Source: Cyclospora cayetanensis
Taxonomy: Eukaryota > Apicomplexa > Conoidasida > Eucoccidiorida > Eimeriidae
Assembly (NCBI RefSeq): GCF_002999335.1
Contig: NW_020312667.1
Coordinates: 62,001-126,000 of the forward strand
Direction: 5' to 3'
Length of the DNA stretch: 64,000 bases
In this document: in pieces, positions 43,501-54,305 of the stretch
How positions within the stretch are numbered: the first letter of the stretch is position 1
How the letters are laid out: every line of letters begins with the position of its first letter
Position numbers and translations under genes: made by a program
Notes under the pieces: model-generated
The model's database searches: none
Seen by the model: only the letters and a program-made list of their open reading frames with translations
What the model was told of the DNA's origin: nothing

Positions 43501-46500
43501 CTCTTTGGATCGCCGTCCTAGTTGTCTTGCGAAGCATAGGCTCCATGCGCAACGAGGCGTAGTCTCCAGTACAAAATGACGGCACGGCAACACGCTGTCT
43601 AGCGCATGGAGCTTGAAACAAGTTCGGAGGACGTAGGGGGGTGTGCGTAGGTAGTAGGGTGCATGGAGCTTGGTGAAACGGTGGAGGATCGAGTAGCATC
43701 CAATAAGGCAGCGCCGCAAAACTAAGATATTAGACGACAAACAGTCTTACAAGGGCCTGTATGACTTTCCCGCAGGAAAAACACGTGCACTCTGTAACAA
43801 AGGCTCATCGCCTGCAGCTGCGATGGGCAAGCCGCGCGGCTTTGGATCAACGCAAAGGGCGAACAGGCACGTGGCCTATTTAGACACACCCCAAAGTGTA
43901 TGGTGTGCATTGTCGTCTGTGTATCGAGTCGAGGGACGAATTTTGGCGCGAAGCGTTTCGCATGCATGAACAAACGCCAGTCAGCACAGTACCGCATGCA
44001 CATCTCCTACTGCGCGCCTTCTTCCGGCTTCTTTTGGCGTAGATGTATCTTCTCTTAGCTTTGTAGAGTGCACTTGAGGGCATATAGGAAGCGGCAAGTG
44101 AAGGGCATGCATGCAAACGGATGGCTCCTGAGTGTAGACATCTGGGATGCTAGGTAGCGTTTTGTTTCCCTGCTGCCTCGGAACACACACGGGAGCGAGC
44201 TTCAGAGCTGCCTGACAAGTTGCCTCACGGGCTGCAGTGCCCAATGCAATGGCACGTGGCTTAGATTCCAAAGAACTGTGTGTCTTGTTTTTTGGTAAAA
44301 GATAGTGTCTCTCCTGCTAACAGCGAGGTCTTCTTTTCTGCGGGTTTGCAGGACGCGTCAGAGAGGGTGTTTATATGTGCCTTATTCCGCGCATGCTTTA
44401 CGAGGTGCTTGAGCCATTTCCTCTGCCAGAGCTGCAGCGTCTCCCTCTGGAGGACGTGAGGCACAGCTTTGAGAAGAAGCGGCTGCTGAAAGCGGTGTAG
44501 GCGTTCTTCAGTGGAACGCGTGCATGGCGCGTTGTGCATCCCAGAGCAGAAAACGATCCAGACCGCGTGAACATATGCCCCCTAATCACGAGCTGGCTAG
44601 ATTGGCTACTTTTTGTGCTCTGCTTCAGGTGCTCATAGACACCATGGCTGCGCTGCCTGCAGAGAGCAGTGACGCGTCTTTGTTTTTCCTTTCCCAAGCT
44701 CAGGATCCTCCAGATGTGGGCAAGGCACACGAGGCCCTTTGTAGCATGGAAGCATCAGGCAAGCATCGCTTTTTCTGCGAGAGCGGCACAGTCGCAGTCT
44801 GCCTCAGCTGCTCCGCCATGCCGCTGCTTTTTTAGTGCAACTGTTTGCTTTTCGCGCCGTCTCTGTACGCAGAAAGCGCAGCCGCAGAAATCGTTGCTCC
44901 TGCAGCAAATGCATGCACGGCAGAAATCGTTGCTCCCGCAGCAAATGCATGCACGGCAGAAATCGTTGCTCCTGCAACGAATGCATGCACGGCTGCCCTT
45001 GAAGGGACGCTGCGTTTCAGTTCGCTTAGAAGTGCGTTGCTGCTCTGCATTTTTAGGGGCTTTAGAGCTGCGATCGCCGTACTTCCCCTTCACGCAAGTG
45101 ACGCCTTTAGGGCATCTCGCGTGCTGCCTTGCGCTTCCTGTACGAGTAGCGAGAGTACTTCTTCTCTCTAAGGCCTACGGAATTCTGCCTGCCGGCATGT
45201 GGGCTGCCTCTCTGCTCGTCAGTGACAGACAGAGCGTCTTTGAATGCCAGCGTGAGTCTCCTGCAGCGTCTCAAAGGGCAGGAGGGGAAGGAAGAGGAGG
45301 AAGGGGGGAAGGAAGAGGAGGAAGGGGGAAGGAAGAGGAGGAAGGGAAGAAGGAAGAGGAGGAAGGGGGGAAGGAAGAGGAGGAAGGGGGGAAGGAAGAG
45401 GAGGAAGGGAAGAAGGAAGAGGAGGAAGGGGGGAGGAAGAGGAGGAAGGGAAGAAGGAAGAGGAGGAAGGGGGGAAGGAAGAGGAGGAAGGGGGGAGGAA
45501 GAGGAAGGGAGGAAAGGGAAGGCTTTTTGAATGAGGTTTCTTAGAGGTCGCCTTTCAACGGGGCTGCTCCTTTTCCGCGTGTTACTGCTCTGCAGTCCTT
45601 TTGAACGATAGACTCTGCTATGCATTGCACGCTGATTGGGAAAAGGCGCCTTTTACTGTACCTCGTTTGCTTCGTGTAGCGCATGCGTTTGTGCAGCACG
45701 AGGGCCTAAGCTGCAGACGTCCTCCTCCCCCCCCGACGCAGTGGTGCTGCGTTGGCTGGTGTCTCGTTCAGCCCGTCTAGCTGCTGCAGGGTGTTGCACG
45801 GCTCCCCTGTTTCCGGAGGCTGCAGAGGCGCTGCAGCGCATGCGGCCTTATCGGCAGTTCAAGCGGGAGCCTGTGCGACGGCGGAACGTGAAGAGAGAGG
45901 AGGGGATGCCGTGGCAACAAGCTGCAACAAACCCCCGTACGCCTGGCGGGAAGCCAAGTACCAGCGACACCAGCCGTTTCATGTGGGGGGAGTTCATTCC
46001 CTGCGACATATGCGTGGACGTGATGGCGATGCTGCATCTCCACCGTCGATTCGGCGACTGCCTAAAGCACCTGCAAAGTCACTTAATGGCGAGGGGGACG
46101 CAGCTGCTGCCAGACAAGCCTGCGCAACGAGACGGCAGGCAAAGAAAGTATACTGCAGCCGAGATGGGGGAGTTGAAGCGCTGTCTCGCGGCAAGCGGAG
46201 TGTCCATACAAGGCGTTGCCGACGTGGCGTCTCAGTATTTTTCGATAGATCGCAAGCTGGCATCTCTCGAATTCGCAAACGGCCTCAGCGGCGCTTCCAG
46301 AGCAATGCCAGCCTCTGTAGGAGCAGCAGGGGGGGATCTTCAGGGTGAAGCCTGCATGTGGACGTCGAACGCGCAGCTGGCTGGAGGCGTCGAGAGCCTC
46401 GTCTGGCGTCTGCAGCTCGTCCTTGCCGCTGCCTACATGCCTTTCGGATTCAGCCACATCCGCGACAGCTCCATGCAGGCACCCTTCAACATGAGTCAGG

Positions 46501-49500
46501 AGCGCAGATCGCATTTCGCCTACAACGTCTTGTGCTACGAGGCCTTTCGAGAACGTCCAGATCTGCTGCCCAGCAGCGGCGCACTCCAAGAAGACTCCGC
46601 GGCAGCTTCTCGCGCTGCTTTGTCTTCGTCCCCCTCCCCGGCTCGTGGAATGCAGAATGACTGCGTCTCGCCAGCGGCAGAGCGGCAAAGCAGTGCCTCT
46701 TCCTCCTCCTTCTCCAGGACGAGGCGCGCTGCGCGTGTCTCCTCCGGAGAGTCTGCGACTGGGGAACAGGATGCGAAACAGCACACGCCTGCCTGCCGCT
46801 GCGCAGCGGTGCTTTGTGAAGGCGGCACTGACATTCCCTCCCTTCGTCGGGGTGACTTGGAGGCAGAAGTCGATGTCAGTCTCGCCACGAACGCGGAGCT
46901 GAATCGGGAGCGCTGGTCGCAGCTGCACTTTGTCCACAAGGCGCAGCAGCTGCTGCGCTGCAGCTGCAGCGTAGCCTTCCGCGTAAACCTGGCTGCGGCG
47001 TTGCTCCAGGAAACAGATCCGCAGACTCTCTTTGGAATGCCTCCGCACGGCTGGGAGGGCTCACGCTTCGTCCTGCAGAACGCGAAACTTCTGCTGTGCA
47101 ACGCCTTCAAAACGTGGATGCAGCGCCAGCAGCAAGCGCACGCAGCTCTTGGCGCGGCGTTCGACGCGCTGTGTGTCGAATTGAGTGCAGGGGGCATGTT
47201 GGAAGCCTCTCAAGGAGGAGCCTGGCGGAAGGGCCTGAGCCTCCCTGCGGCGCAGATCCCCCGTTTCTTCGACGGCTGCGCAGAGGCTGCGGATGCGCTC
47301 GCTGGAGAGTCGGCTTCTTCCCACGACGAAGAGGGCAGCAGCAGCAGCGAAGCCACTGCATGTGTCAGCAAGTGGCTAGAGGTCGTGCGGGAGCTCGACG
47401 CGCTCGTCGCGCGGAGTCTCCACAACGCTGCAGCTACCAGCAAGACGCGCCAGGTGATGAAGTCGCTGTTCGCGCTGCTGCTTCGAAGGCCAAACGAAGT
47501 GCAGCAGCTGCTGCTTCAGCAGCGAGGCGTTTGGTCGGCTGCCCGTTCGCAAACTGATGTGATGGATAGGGTGCGCGCGGAGCTCGCTGCAGTCCTCACG
47601 CATCCGTCGACTGCGCAGCAGCTGGCAAGCGCGCTAGGACCCCTGCACTTTTTTTCTCTGCGTGTCGACTTCGGCGTTCCCCTCGCGGATGTGCTGCTCT
47701 GCGAGGGGTGGATTTTCGATTTTTCCCGCGGCAGGCACTCTGGAGAGCAGACAGGCCCCTTGCAGAGAGTGCAGGAGCTGCTGCTGCCGCTGTTGAGCGC
47801 TGGCTGCCGCGCGCTTCTTCCCCTGGATATTCGAGGCGCTGCGGAAGCGGTGAAGGAGTTCTACAGCAGCAAGCAAGTGCGTGCGTGTCGGCAGCAGGCG
47901 CGCGGCACCAACACCAAGAGGGCGAAGGGAGAGGGGCGACTGCGCTTCCTCGCGCAGCAGCGCGAGCTGCAGGTTCCGACTTTCTCCGTCTGGAGGTCGC
48001 TCGTGGAAGAATGCATAGACGCTCTGGCAGCCTCAGCGGAGACTGCGCAGCAGCTGGCAAGCGCGCCTGCGAAGGCTGATGTTGCCTCTGCCGCTGCGCC
48101 CAGCGGAGAGCTGAGACGCTTGCTGGAAGAAGCGGCGAAAACCACGCAGGTTGTGAGCGCGTATTGGAGACACTGCACACTTGACCATGCGCAGCTGAAC
48201 GCGAGGAAATCGCAGATCCTCGTTTTCGGAGACAGCCACCGCAGAGCGCTTCTGCAGTGGCTGCACAGAGCAGCGAATGCCGTCACTTTGGCGACTTCGA
48301 GGAAGAGGCAAGGCGAGATGAGAGGACCTGAACTCGAATGCATCAGTCAGCCGCTGTGGGCTTCTACGCTGCCTTTCGCCGACAAGCGCAGCAGCACTGC
48401 AGAACCGCTCGCAGGCTCCCACTCGTCTGCTCTCCTTCAGGGAGAAGCGGCTGCCTCGCAGAAGCCACCTGCACCAGCAGATAGACTCCTCGAGGAGCTC
48501 CTGCTGGAAGCGGCTCAAAGCACCCAGGCCGCTGCTGGAGGCGCAGACATGCAGGAAGCTTGTCTCGGAACGTTTGCGTCTTTGGCTCTCTCCGCGTCGG
48601 GCAGGCTTCTGGAGATGCAGCACGCGGATTTCGAGAGAGCCGAACGACTTCTTGAGGAGAGAGACGCAGCGGAAGAGGCCCCACAAAGAGGGAGGCTGCT
48701 GGATCCTACTGCCGATGCGAGCGACACGGGGGTGTTCGACAGAGCGTCTCGCCATCCGCTTGCAGAGCCGTCCTCAACACTCCTGTCGAGTCGAAACGCG
48801 GCTTCTTCAAATCGGCGCAGACAGATCTCGAGGGGGAAGGGATCTTCCCTAGATCCCCACTCGCAAACGCAGAGCGTTAAGGACGAAAATCGCACCCAGC
48901 GTCCCCTCGCCCACTGCTCCAGACTCCCAGAACAAACGCATGCCCCTGCTGGCAGAGAGCTTCCCCCCAAGAAAGAGGTTTCCGCTTCAACGCTCTCGGG
49001 TGCCTCCAAGGAAGTTGTGCAGGATAGGCAAGGGGGGGGAGACCACTGGATTAGAGAAGAGCGCCGCTACGCCTTACACGAGGGCCCCTTCTTCAGTGTT
49101 TCCCATCGCTTCCTGAAGGCTTTTCTCGCGCTCGATGCGGAGGGAAGGAGCAAGCGGAGACTCACGGGGAGGCCAAGTACCGCCCGTGTGTGCCGCATTG
49201 CGGAGCAGTCGATCCTCCACAGCAATGGGCCCTTCTATCCGGAGAGTATGTTTTTTTCCTCGATGAACTTGCCTGCCTGCCGCTGCTGCTGCTTTTTGCT
49301 TCCTCGATTCGAAGAAACCTACATGTCGGCTTAAGTCGCGCCTGCACTTGCCTCTCCTTGTTCCTCCTCCTCCCCTTTGCTGCACCTTCATAGCTGCTCT
49401 CGATCTTCGCATACACAGGTGCTCCAGGTCTGCATGCCTCCCGTTTCGTGGGAAGAGGCAGCCCTCCAGCGTCGTCTGGTGCGCTCCCCCTCCGCGAAAC

Positions 49501-52500
49501 TCGCGTCTGCGACTGCCAAGGAGGCGCAGAGCCGGCGCAAAGCGCGCGTGTGTCTTGCATTCTGCTGCCTTCTTGCGCTCCACAGGTCAGTCTCGAGAGT
49601 TTTTGCTGCTGAGTCTCAGCGAGTGGGATACGTCTGCAGGCCTTGGCAGCGGGGGGTCCGACGTGGTGGCTGCATCTTTGCTGCCTCCTCTTCCCCATCT
49701 GGAGGAGCTGCTGCTGTTTTTGTTGGCTTCGGCAGTCTCGCTTTTCGTCTCCGAAAGCTGCCTCTGCTACTGCTGCAAAGTCTGCCCCTGCAACCCCCAG
49801 GGAAGGCACGGGGCCCTTAGCGGAGCCTCCGAAGCAGAGACTGGAGGGAAAGCGCGCTGTGCGGCTGGCTTTGGCAAGAAGGCAGCCAGGAAACGCTGCT
49901 GCGCCTTCTGCATGCAGCGTGCTGTGTGCTACGCGACGGTGTCTTTTGGAGGCTTCAGGGAGTTCGCCTTCGTGCCGCAGTTCCTGTGGAAAGAGCCGGA
50001 TATAGCCTTGCTGAACGAGGCGCGAGCTGCCCTTGACAGCGTCTTAAGACCCGTCGCAGACATTCGCGTGGATTGGGGGGGGGAGAGGTGCGATTTCGAT
50101 GACGGCGCAGCCGCCAGAACGCTCGCGACAAAGGCTCAGGGGTCCGGCAACTCGGATAAGTTCGCAGGCACATGGATCGAGGACGAAGAAGAGGAAGACG
50201 AAGCCACGCGCCACGTGGCTTGCATGCACACTCTTGAAGAACCTCAACGGGGGCACTGCGGCTCTCAAGAGCAAGCGGCAGCTGCGGCGGGGGCCTCCCT
50301 CGACAGCCTTTTGGAGCAGCTCGTGAGGCCAAAGACGCGACTGCAGTACACCCAAAGGCTTGGAGCCACCACAGCGACTGCGCATCTGCGCTCCAGAGTG
50401 GGAGCAGAACACGAAGCAGGAGCAGCAGAGTTGCCGAAGGCTGAAAACCGCATCCCTGCATCGGCTGCAGACACGCGTGGCTTCGCAGCCCCCTGCTGGG
50501 AGAAGCTGGACAGAGCTAAGCAGCAACGCGAGGAACGCGAGGGGGAGTCACAGCTTTCTGCGTCTTCTATAGCTGTTTGGAGTACACAGGGGGCGGCTGT
50601 GAGTATTTCGCCGAGCCTTAAGGCCTCTACTGCAGCTGTTTCTGCAGCTGTTTCTGCAGCAGCCTCGCAGCTTTCTGCGCCCCCGCTGTCGGAGCGCACT
50701 GCTGAAGCTGCGTGTCAGACCTCGCCGGATTCCACAGTCGGCTGCTCGCTCGAGGCACCTGGAAGGCTCTGGGGATGGGATCCTCTGGCGAAAGCCTTGG
50801 CAGAATCGCTGGAATTCGCAAAGGGTCCGCATGCGTCGAAGACTATTCTGCTCCCTGAGAGTGCAAAGCCCTCCATGTGGGGCCTCCCAGTGTCGCTGTT
50901 GATGTTGCAGCATTCCGAGCAAAAGCTGCCTCCCCTGGCGGGCGGGAAGGCAGCAACTCCTCCCCCGTGGCATGCGCTTTCGCCGACAGATCGGACTGCG
51001 TGCGTAGAACGGCTGCTGCTGCAGTGCGCCAACAGCTGCTGCAGGGTTCCCCTGGGTGTAGTTGCAGAGCTGCAGCGGGTTTCGATCGAGCAGCTGCCAA
51101 GCGCAGTCCCCTCATGGGCAATCCTAGCGCTGAAGTATCTGCTGGAAGAGCTTAGTCCTTCCGCGGAGAGGCAGCCAGACGCAGACGGCGACGGCCCCTT
51201 TTCTGGCGAGACACCACATGGAGGGAGGGGCACTGCGCGCGAGCTTCTCTTGCCGCTATCCAGGAGAACTCACCTCAAAGGGGTGAGCGTTCAGGAGACT
51301 CTGCTTCAGTGGCTGCAGGAGACTCGCTTGCTCACACCTACGCTGGTGGAAGAACTGCGCAGTACTCCCAAAACGGCTGAACAGCCCGAGTTGTGGGTGC
51401 TCGATACGGAGAGGGCAGAGCGCAGACGGAGGAGTAGCTGCTCCAGGTGCTACTGCGAGGGACTGCTTGTTCGGGATGACGCAGAACGTTGCGCCTGCAA
51501 GAACTGGAGCTGTGTGATAGGCTGCCGCTTTCCGCATCGCCTGGTCCCCTTGCTAGACGATGAGAAGGCCTCTCTGGCGAAACTGAAGCTGGAGAGTCGC
51601 TTGCTCTTGACGCCTCCGAGTTTGGCCTTCGTTTGCACTTACTTGCAGCCTCTGCTGCGCACTCGCCGTCGTCTGCAAGTACTCCTGAGGGCAAAGCAGG
51701 AAGAAACCTTCAAGCCAGGAGACGATCCAGCAGTCGTTGCTCAACAGAACCGCATGAAGCAACAACAGAGCCACGCAGTAGATCAACTTGTCGGCTGGGT
51801 ATTGTGCGGCGGCCCTGTCAGTCATGTCGTAGGCTTTCGAATATTTCAGTATCATGTGTTTCCTTCGGACTCCCTCGTGGATGTCGGGGGGCATACGGAT
51901 GCACAGCGAGTTTTCTTCTGGAGACGCGTGGCCTCTGCCCTTGTGCCGCAGAGGATCCCTCTTGAAAGGTTGCAGCAGGAGCAGCAGCAGCAGCAGCAGC
52001 AGCTTGCAGAGCCTCTTCTCCCCTTCGGTGCCGCTCTGGCTCTGGGTAGACGACTGAGGCATCAGGGAGGCAGTCGCCAGGCTGCGGCTACCACGCCTCC
52101 GACTGACAGTGTCGCGCCGTTCGCTGCAGCTGCTGAAATCATCTACAAGTTCGAGCAGAGCGTCGCCTTATCCTCACACCTCGACATGCAAAAGTCGGCC
52201 GATTTCGTTGCATACTTAACAACAATGATCGCGCGGCGCTGTTCCTGGAGAGCCGAAAAGGCACACCTCCACGATTCTGAAATGTACCAGAAGTTTATGT
52301 ACGAATTCTGGGATGCCGACAAGCCCCTCACCGTTCCAGGGGGGGAGGTCGGTGCAGAGTGGGGGGAGCCGCTACATGATGAAAACGAACATCTGAGACG
52401 CTTTGCAGAGTGCCAACGGGGGAGGCCACAAGGACCCCCAGTCCGTGTGTCACAGCAGCACCAGCAAGGACCCCTAAGCAGCGCCATACGCACCATGCTT

Positions 52501-52869
52501 GCACAGACTTCGTCACACCTGCAAGAGAGCATTATGCCTTCTGATCTTTTTGACTGGCAGCAGCGTTTGCTAGAGAAGCAGAGGCGTGGAGTCTTGAGGC
52601 ATCTCGACTCGGCACTCGCAGCGCTGCCTGAAGACTGGGTGCAAGGGAAATGGACTACGGAGAGAGTGATGCAGGAGCAGTGCGCTCTGTGGCGTTGGGC
52701 AGCAGACGAAGAGGACATTCAGCAGCAACGGGAGGCGGCAAGAGCGGCACAGCAGCAACGGGAAGCCGAAGAAGAAAATAAGAAGATGAGCAAAATCAGA
52801 AAGAGGAGGAGAGAACTAGAAGAAGCTGCCCTGCAGTCCCTCACAGACGACGTCTTTCAATTGTTTTAA
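40559..52869 (+). CDS. Giant DExH-box RNA helicase with HA2/OB region and very long C-terminal extension (11 exons)
   Basis: Exons: 40559..40864, 40991..41123, 41378..41527, 41777..43485, 43776..43866, 44352..44455, 44629..44758, 45057..45251, 45697..49245, 49419..49585, 49801..52869; all phases agree, giving 3,200 residues. Motifs: I GSTGCGKTT (147-155), Ia PRRIAAQ (175-181), II DEVH (274-277), III SAT (317-319), V LATNIAESS (about 741), VI QRKGRTGR (791-798), HA2 TPLGHLA (890-896), and an OB-type LQLVLAAAY near 1180. This is a DEAH/RHA-family NTP-dependent RNA unwindase. There is a large insertion within the first RecA half after motif III and another of about 115 residues before motif V. 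About 2,000 residues after the OB region are Ala/Gln/Ser-rich with conserved-looking blocks, including a Cys cluster (CSRCYCEG...CACKNWSC). Three introns use GC donors. Exons 10-11 are the least secure; the last part could be a separate gene. Start tentative. Confidence 0.82.
44884..44991. repeat. 36-bp tandem repeat, three copies, intronic
   Basis: Three near-identical 36-nt units start at 44884, 44920 and 44956, each beginning GCAGAAATCGTTGCTCC and ending GCATGCACG, with one to four differences. They lie in the intron between helicase exons 7 and 8. Because 36 is a multiple of three, they read open in several frames, but the conserved helicase frame skips them. Confidence 0.9.
45280..45519. 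repeat. Polypurine (GGAAGAGGA)n tract, intronic
   Basis: About 240 nt of almost pure purine on the + strand, built from GGAAGAGGAGGAAGGG-like units of 15-18 nt. It follows the donor of helicase exon 8 and lies wholly in the intron. The Lys/Glu-Gly and Leu/Pro/Ser open frames it creates on both strands are artefacts. Confidence 0.9.
51972..52006 (+). repeat. CAG run in helicase exon 11
   Basis: A run of CAG codons with one GAG gives a short polyglutamine stretch in the C-terminal extension. Such runs are common in Eimeriid coding sequence. Confidence 0.85.
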
Positions 52870-54305
52870 AGGTGCATAGCCTGCACAACGCGAGAAGTCC
52901 ACTTTTATTTCTCTCGGTTGTTTTCGTGCCCCAGAGTACGTAGTAGCAAAAGCACTATAATGGATCATTTGATGAGGAATTTCTGCGTTGCTGCCCCTGG
53001 GACCACACATATAATTTGTTTCACATGGAACAGACGTTCCTTCAGAGAGCCAGCATGGGAAGTACTGGCCTTTTTGAACTCCTTCATTAGATCTAGTGGA
53101 CTAGTTGGCCTTCCGGGGCGAACTGAATATGCTAACAGATGAGGAGGCTACGTTAAGCATTACTCACACTCCTTCCATCATAATCCCGTAGAAATCCCAT
53201 ACAAGTTCAATTCACAATTCTCGTTAGATGAAAAAGGTTTGATATCCATGATTGAGCCTCTCAGTTGCCCAACGTTCGTCACTGTCTAAGCAGTACGCAT
53301 ACGCTCTATATGACCATTTTCACTATTCAATCGAGTTCCTGCTTCCCCCTTAATGGGCGGTACTCCTTTAAATACAGCAAAGAGCTCCATGATTACGAAC
53401 CTTGATGCCCTGCTCCAGACGTTAGCATGTTTTTTTTGAAATGAGAACACATGCGTCCATGAGAAGCGGGTGTGTTACGAATTCTCTGAGCTCCCAAGAG
53501 TGCACACACAACTCGAAATTGTTCTAGAAGCCTTCTATGTAAATCGGGGTGTGTAAATAATATGTAGACACCATGCACAGGGCTTAAGGCGCCCTGTCAC
53601 CATTGCATTCTTCAATACAAAATCCGGAGCCTGATCCCTCGTCAAGCATCCTCTTTCGCCTTGACACAGCAAGAACCCCTAGCCAGACATGCGGTGATGG
53701 GTGAAGCGCCCTCTTTGCGCGATCATCCGCTGAGCGACGAGGCTGGTGGTTTTGCTGCCGGCAACAAACGGAATGTGAACCGAACTACAAACGCGGCTTA
53801 AACTACCCGACTGCTCTCGTGAGCTGTCGCGAGGCACACGCCGATTGCCACTTTTGGCAGGGAAAGCCAAAAGAGTGACGTGGTTTTCTTCGCTGTTCCA
53901 CAGTGGAATGTTGATCGGCGCATGATCCTGATCTTCGTGGCTGCTCTCACAGCTCTTGGACTCGAAACACTGTACCCCGCGTATGGGTGCTGCACAAGCC
54001 AATACATTCCAACAGTCACCATCACATACATTAGCCATATAATGAATAAATCCTGTTTACATACCCATGGTAAGCTGTTCTCCATCAGTGGACGCATTTT
54101 ATGTGGAAAATTCTGACGCCTGCTTATTGTACAAAAATATGTATTGAATCCCTGTACTTGCGATAACTATTTCGGGAAATGCTATGAAAAGTGTAGCGAG
54201 GTTGAAAGCTACACATTCAAGTTATACTCTACTTATGACATGATAATGGCAATCGCACTAATGCTCTTACGGGTTGGTTTGGATTCCCTGCGCAAGTGGC
54301 CTGGG
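52870..54305. other. Tail-to-tail intergenic region
   Basis: It lies between the 3' ends of the helicase gene (+) and the coiled-coil gene (-). Overlapping frames on both strands around 53680-54116 have some hydrophobic residues but no motif or splice support. Nothing firm is present. Confidence 0.35.

Noticed and set aside
44884..44991. Possible CRISPR-like array
   Set aside because: The three 36-nt units are directly tandem with no spacers, and the genome is eukaryotic.
45107..45625. Lys/Glu-Gly and Leu/Pro-rich frames over the purine tract
   Set aside because: They are products of a simple repeat lying in a helicase intron.
46083..47048. 321-codon minus-strand frame opposite helicase exon 9
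   Set aside because: GC-rich coding sequence leaves the antisense strand open. The + frame joins in phase to helicase exons and the minus frame has no motif.
48033..48755. 240-codon and similar minus-strand frames in helicase exon 9
   Set aside because: Same antisense shadow effect; no start context, splice partners or domain.
49348..49800. Reading the last helicase ORF as starting at 49348
   Set aside because: A canonical donor at 49585 and a strong pyrimidine-rich acceptor at 49800 keep phase with exon 9. The 49348 frame before 49801 cannot be joined in phase to exon 9.
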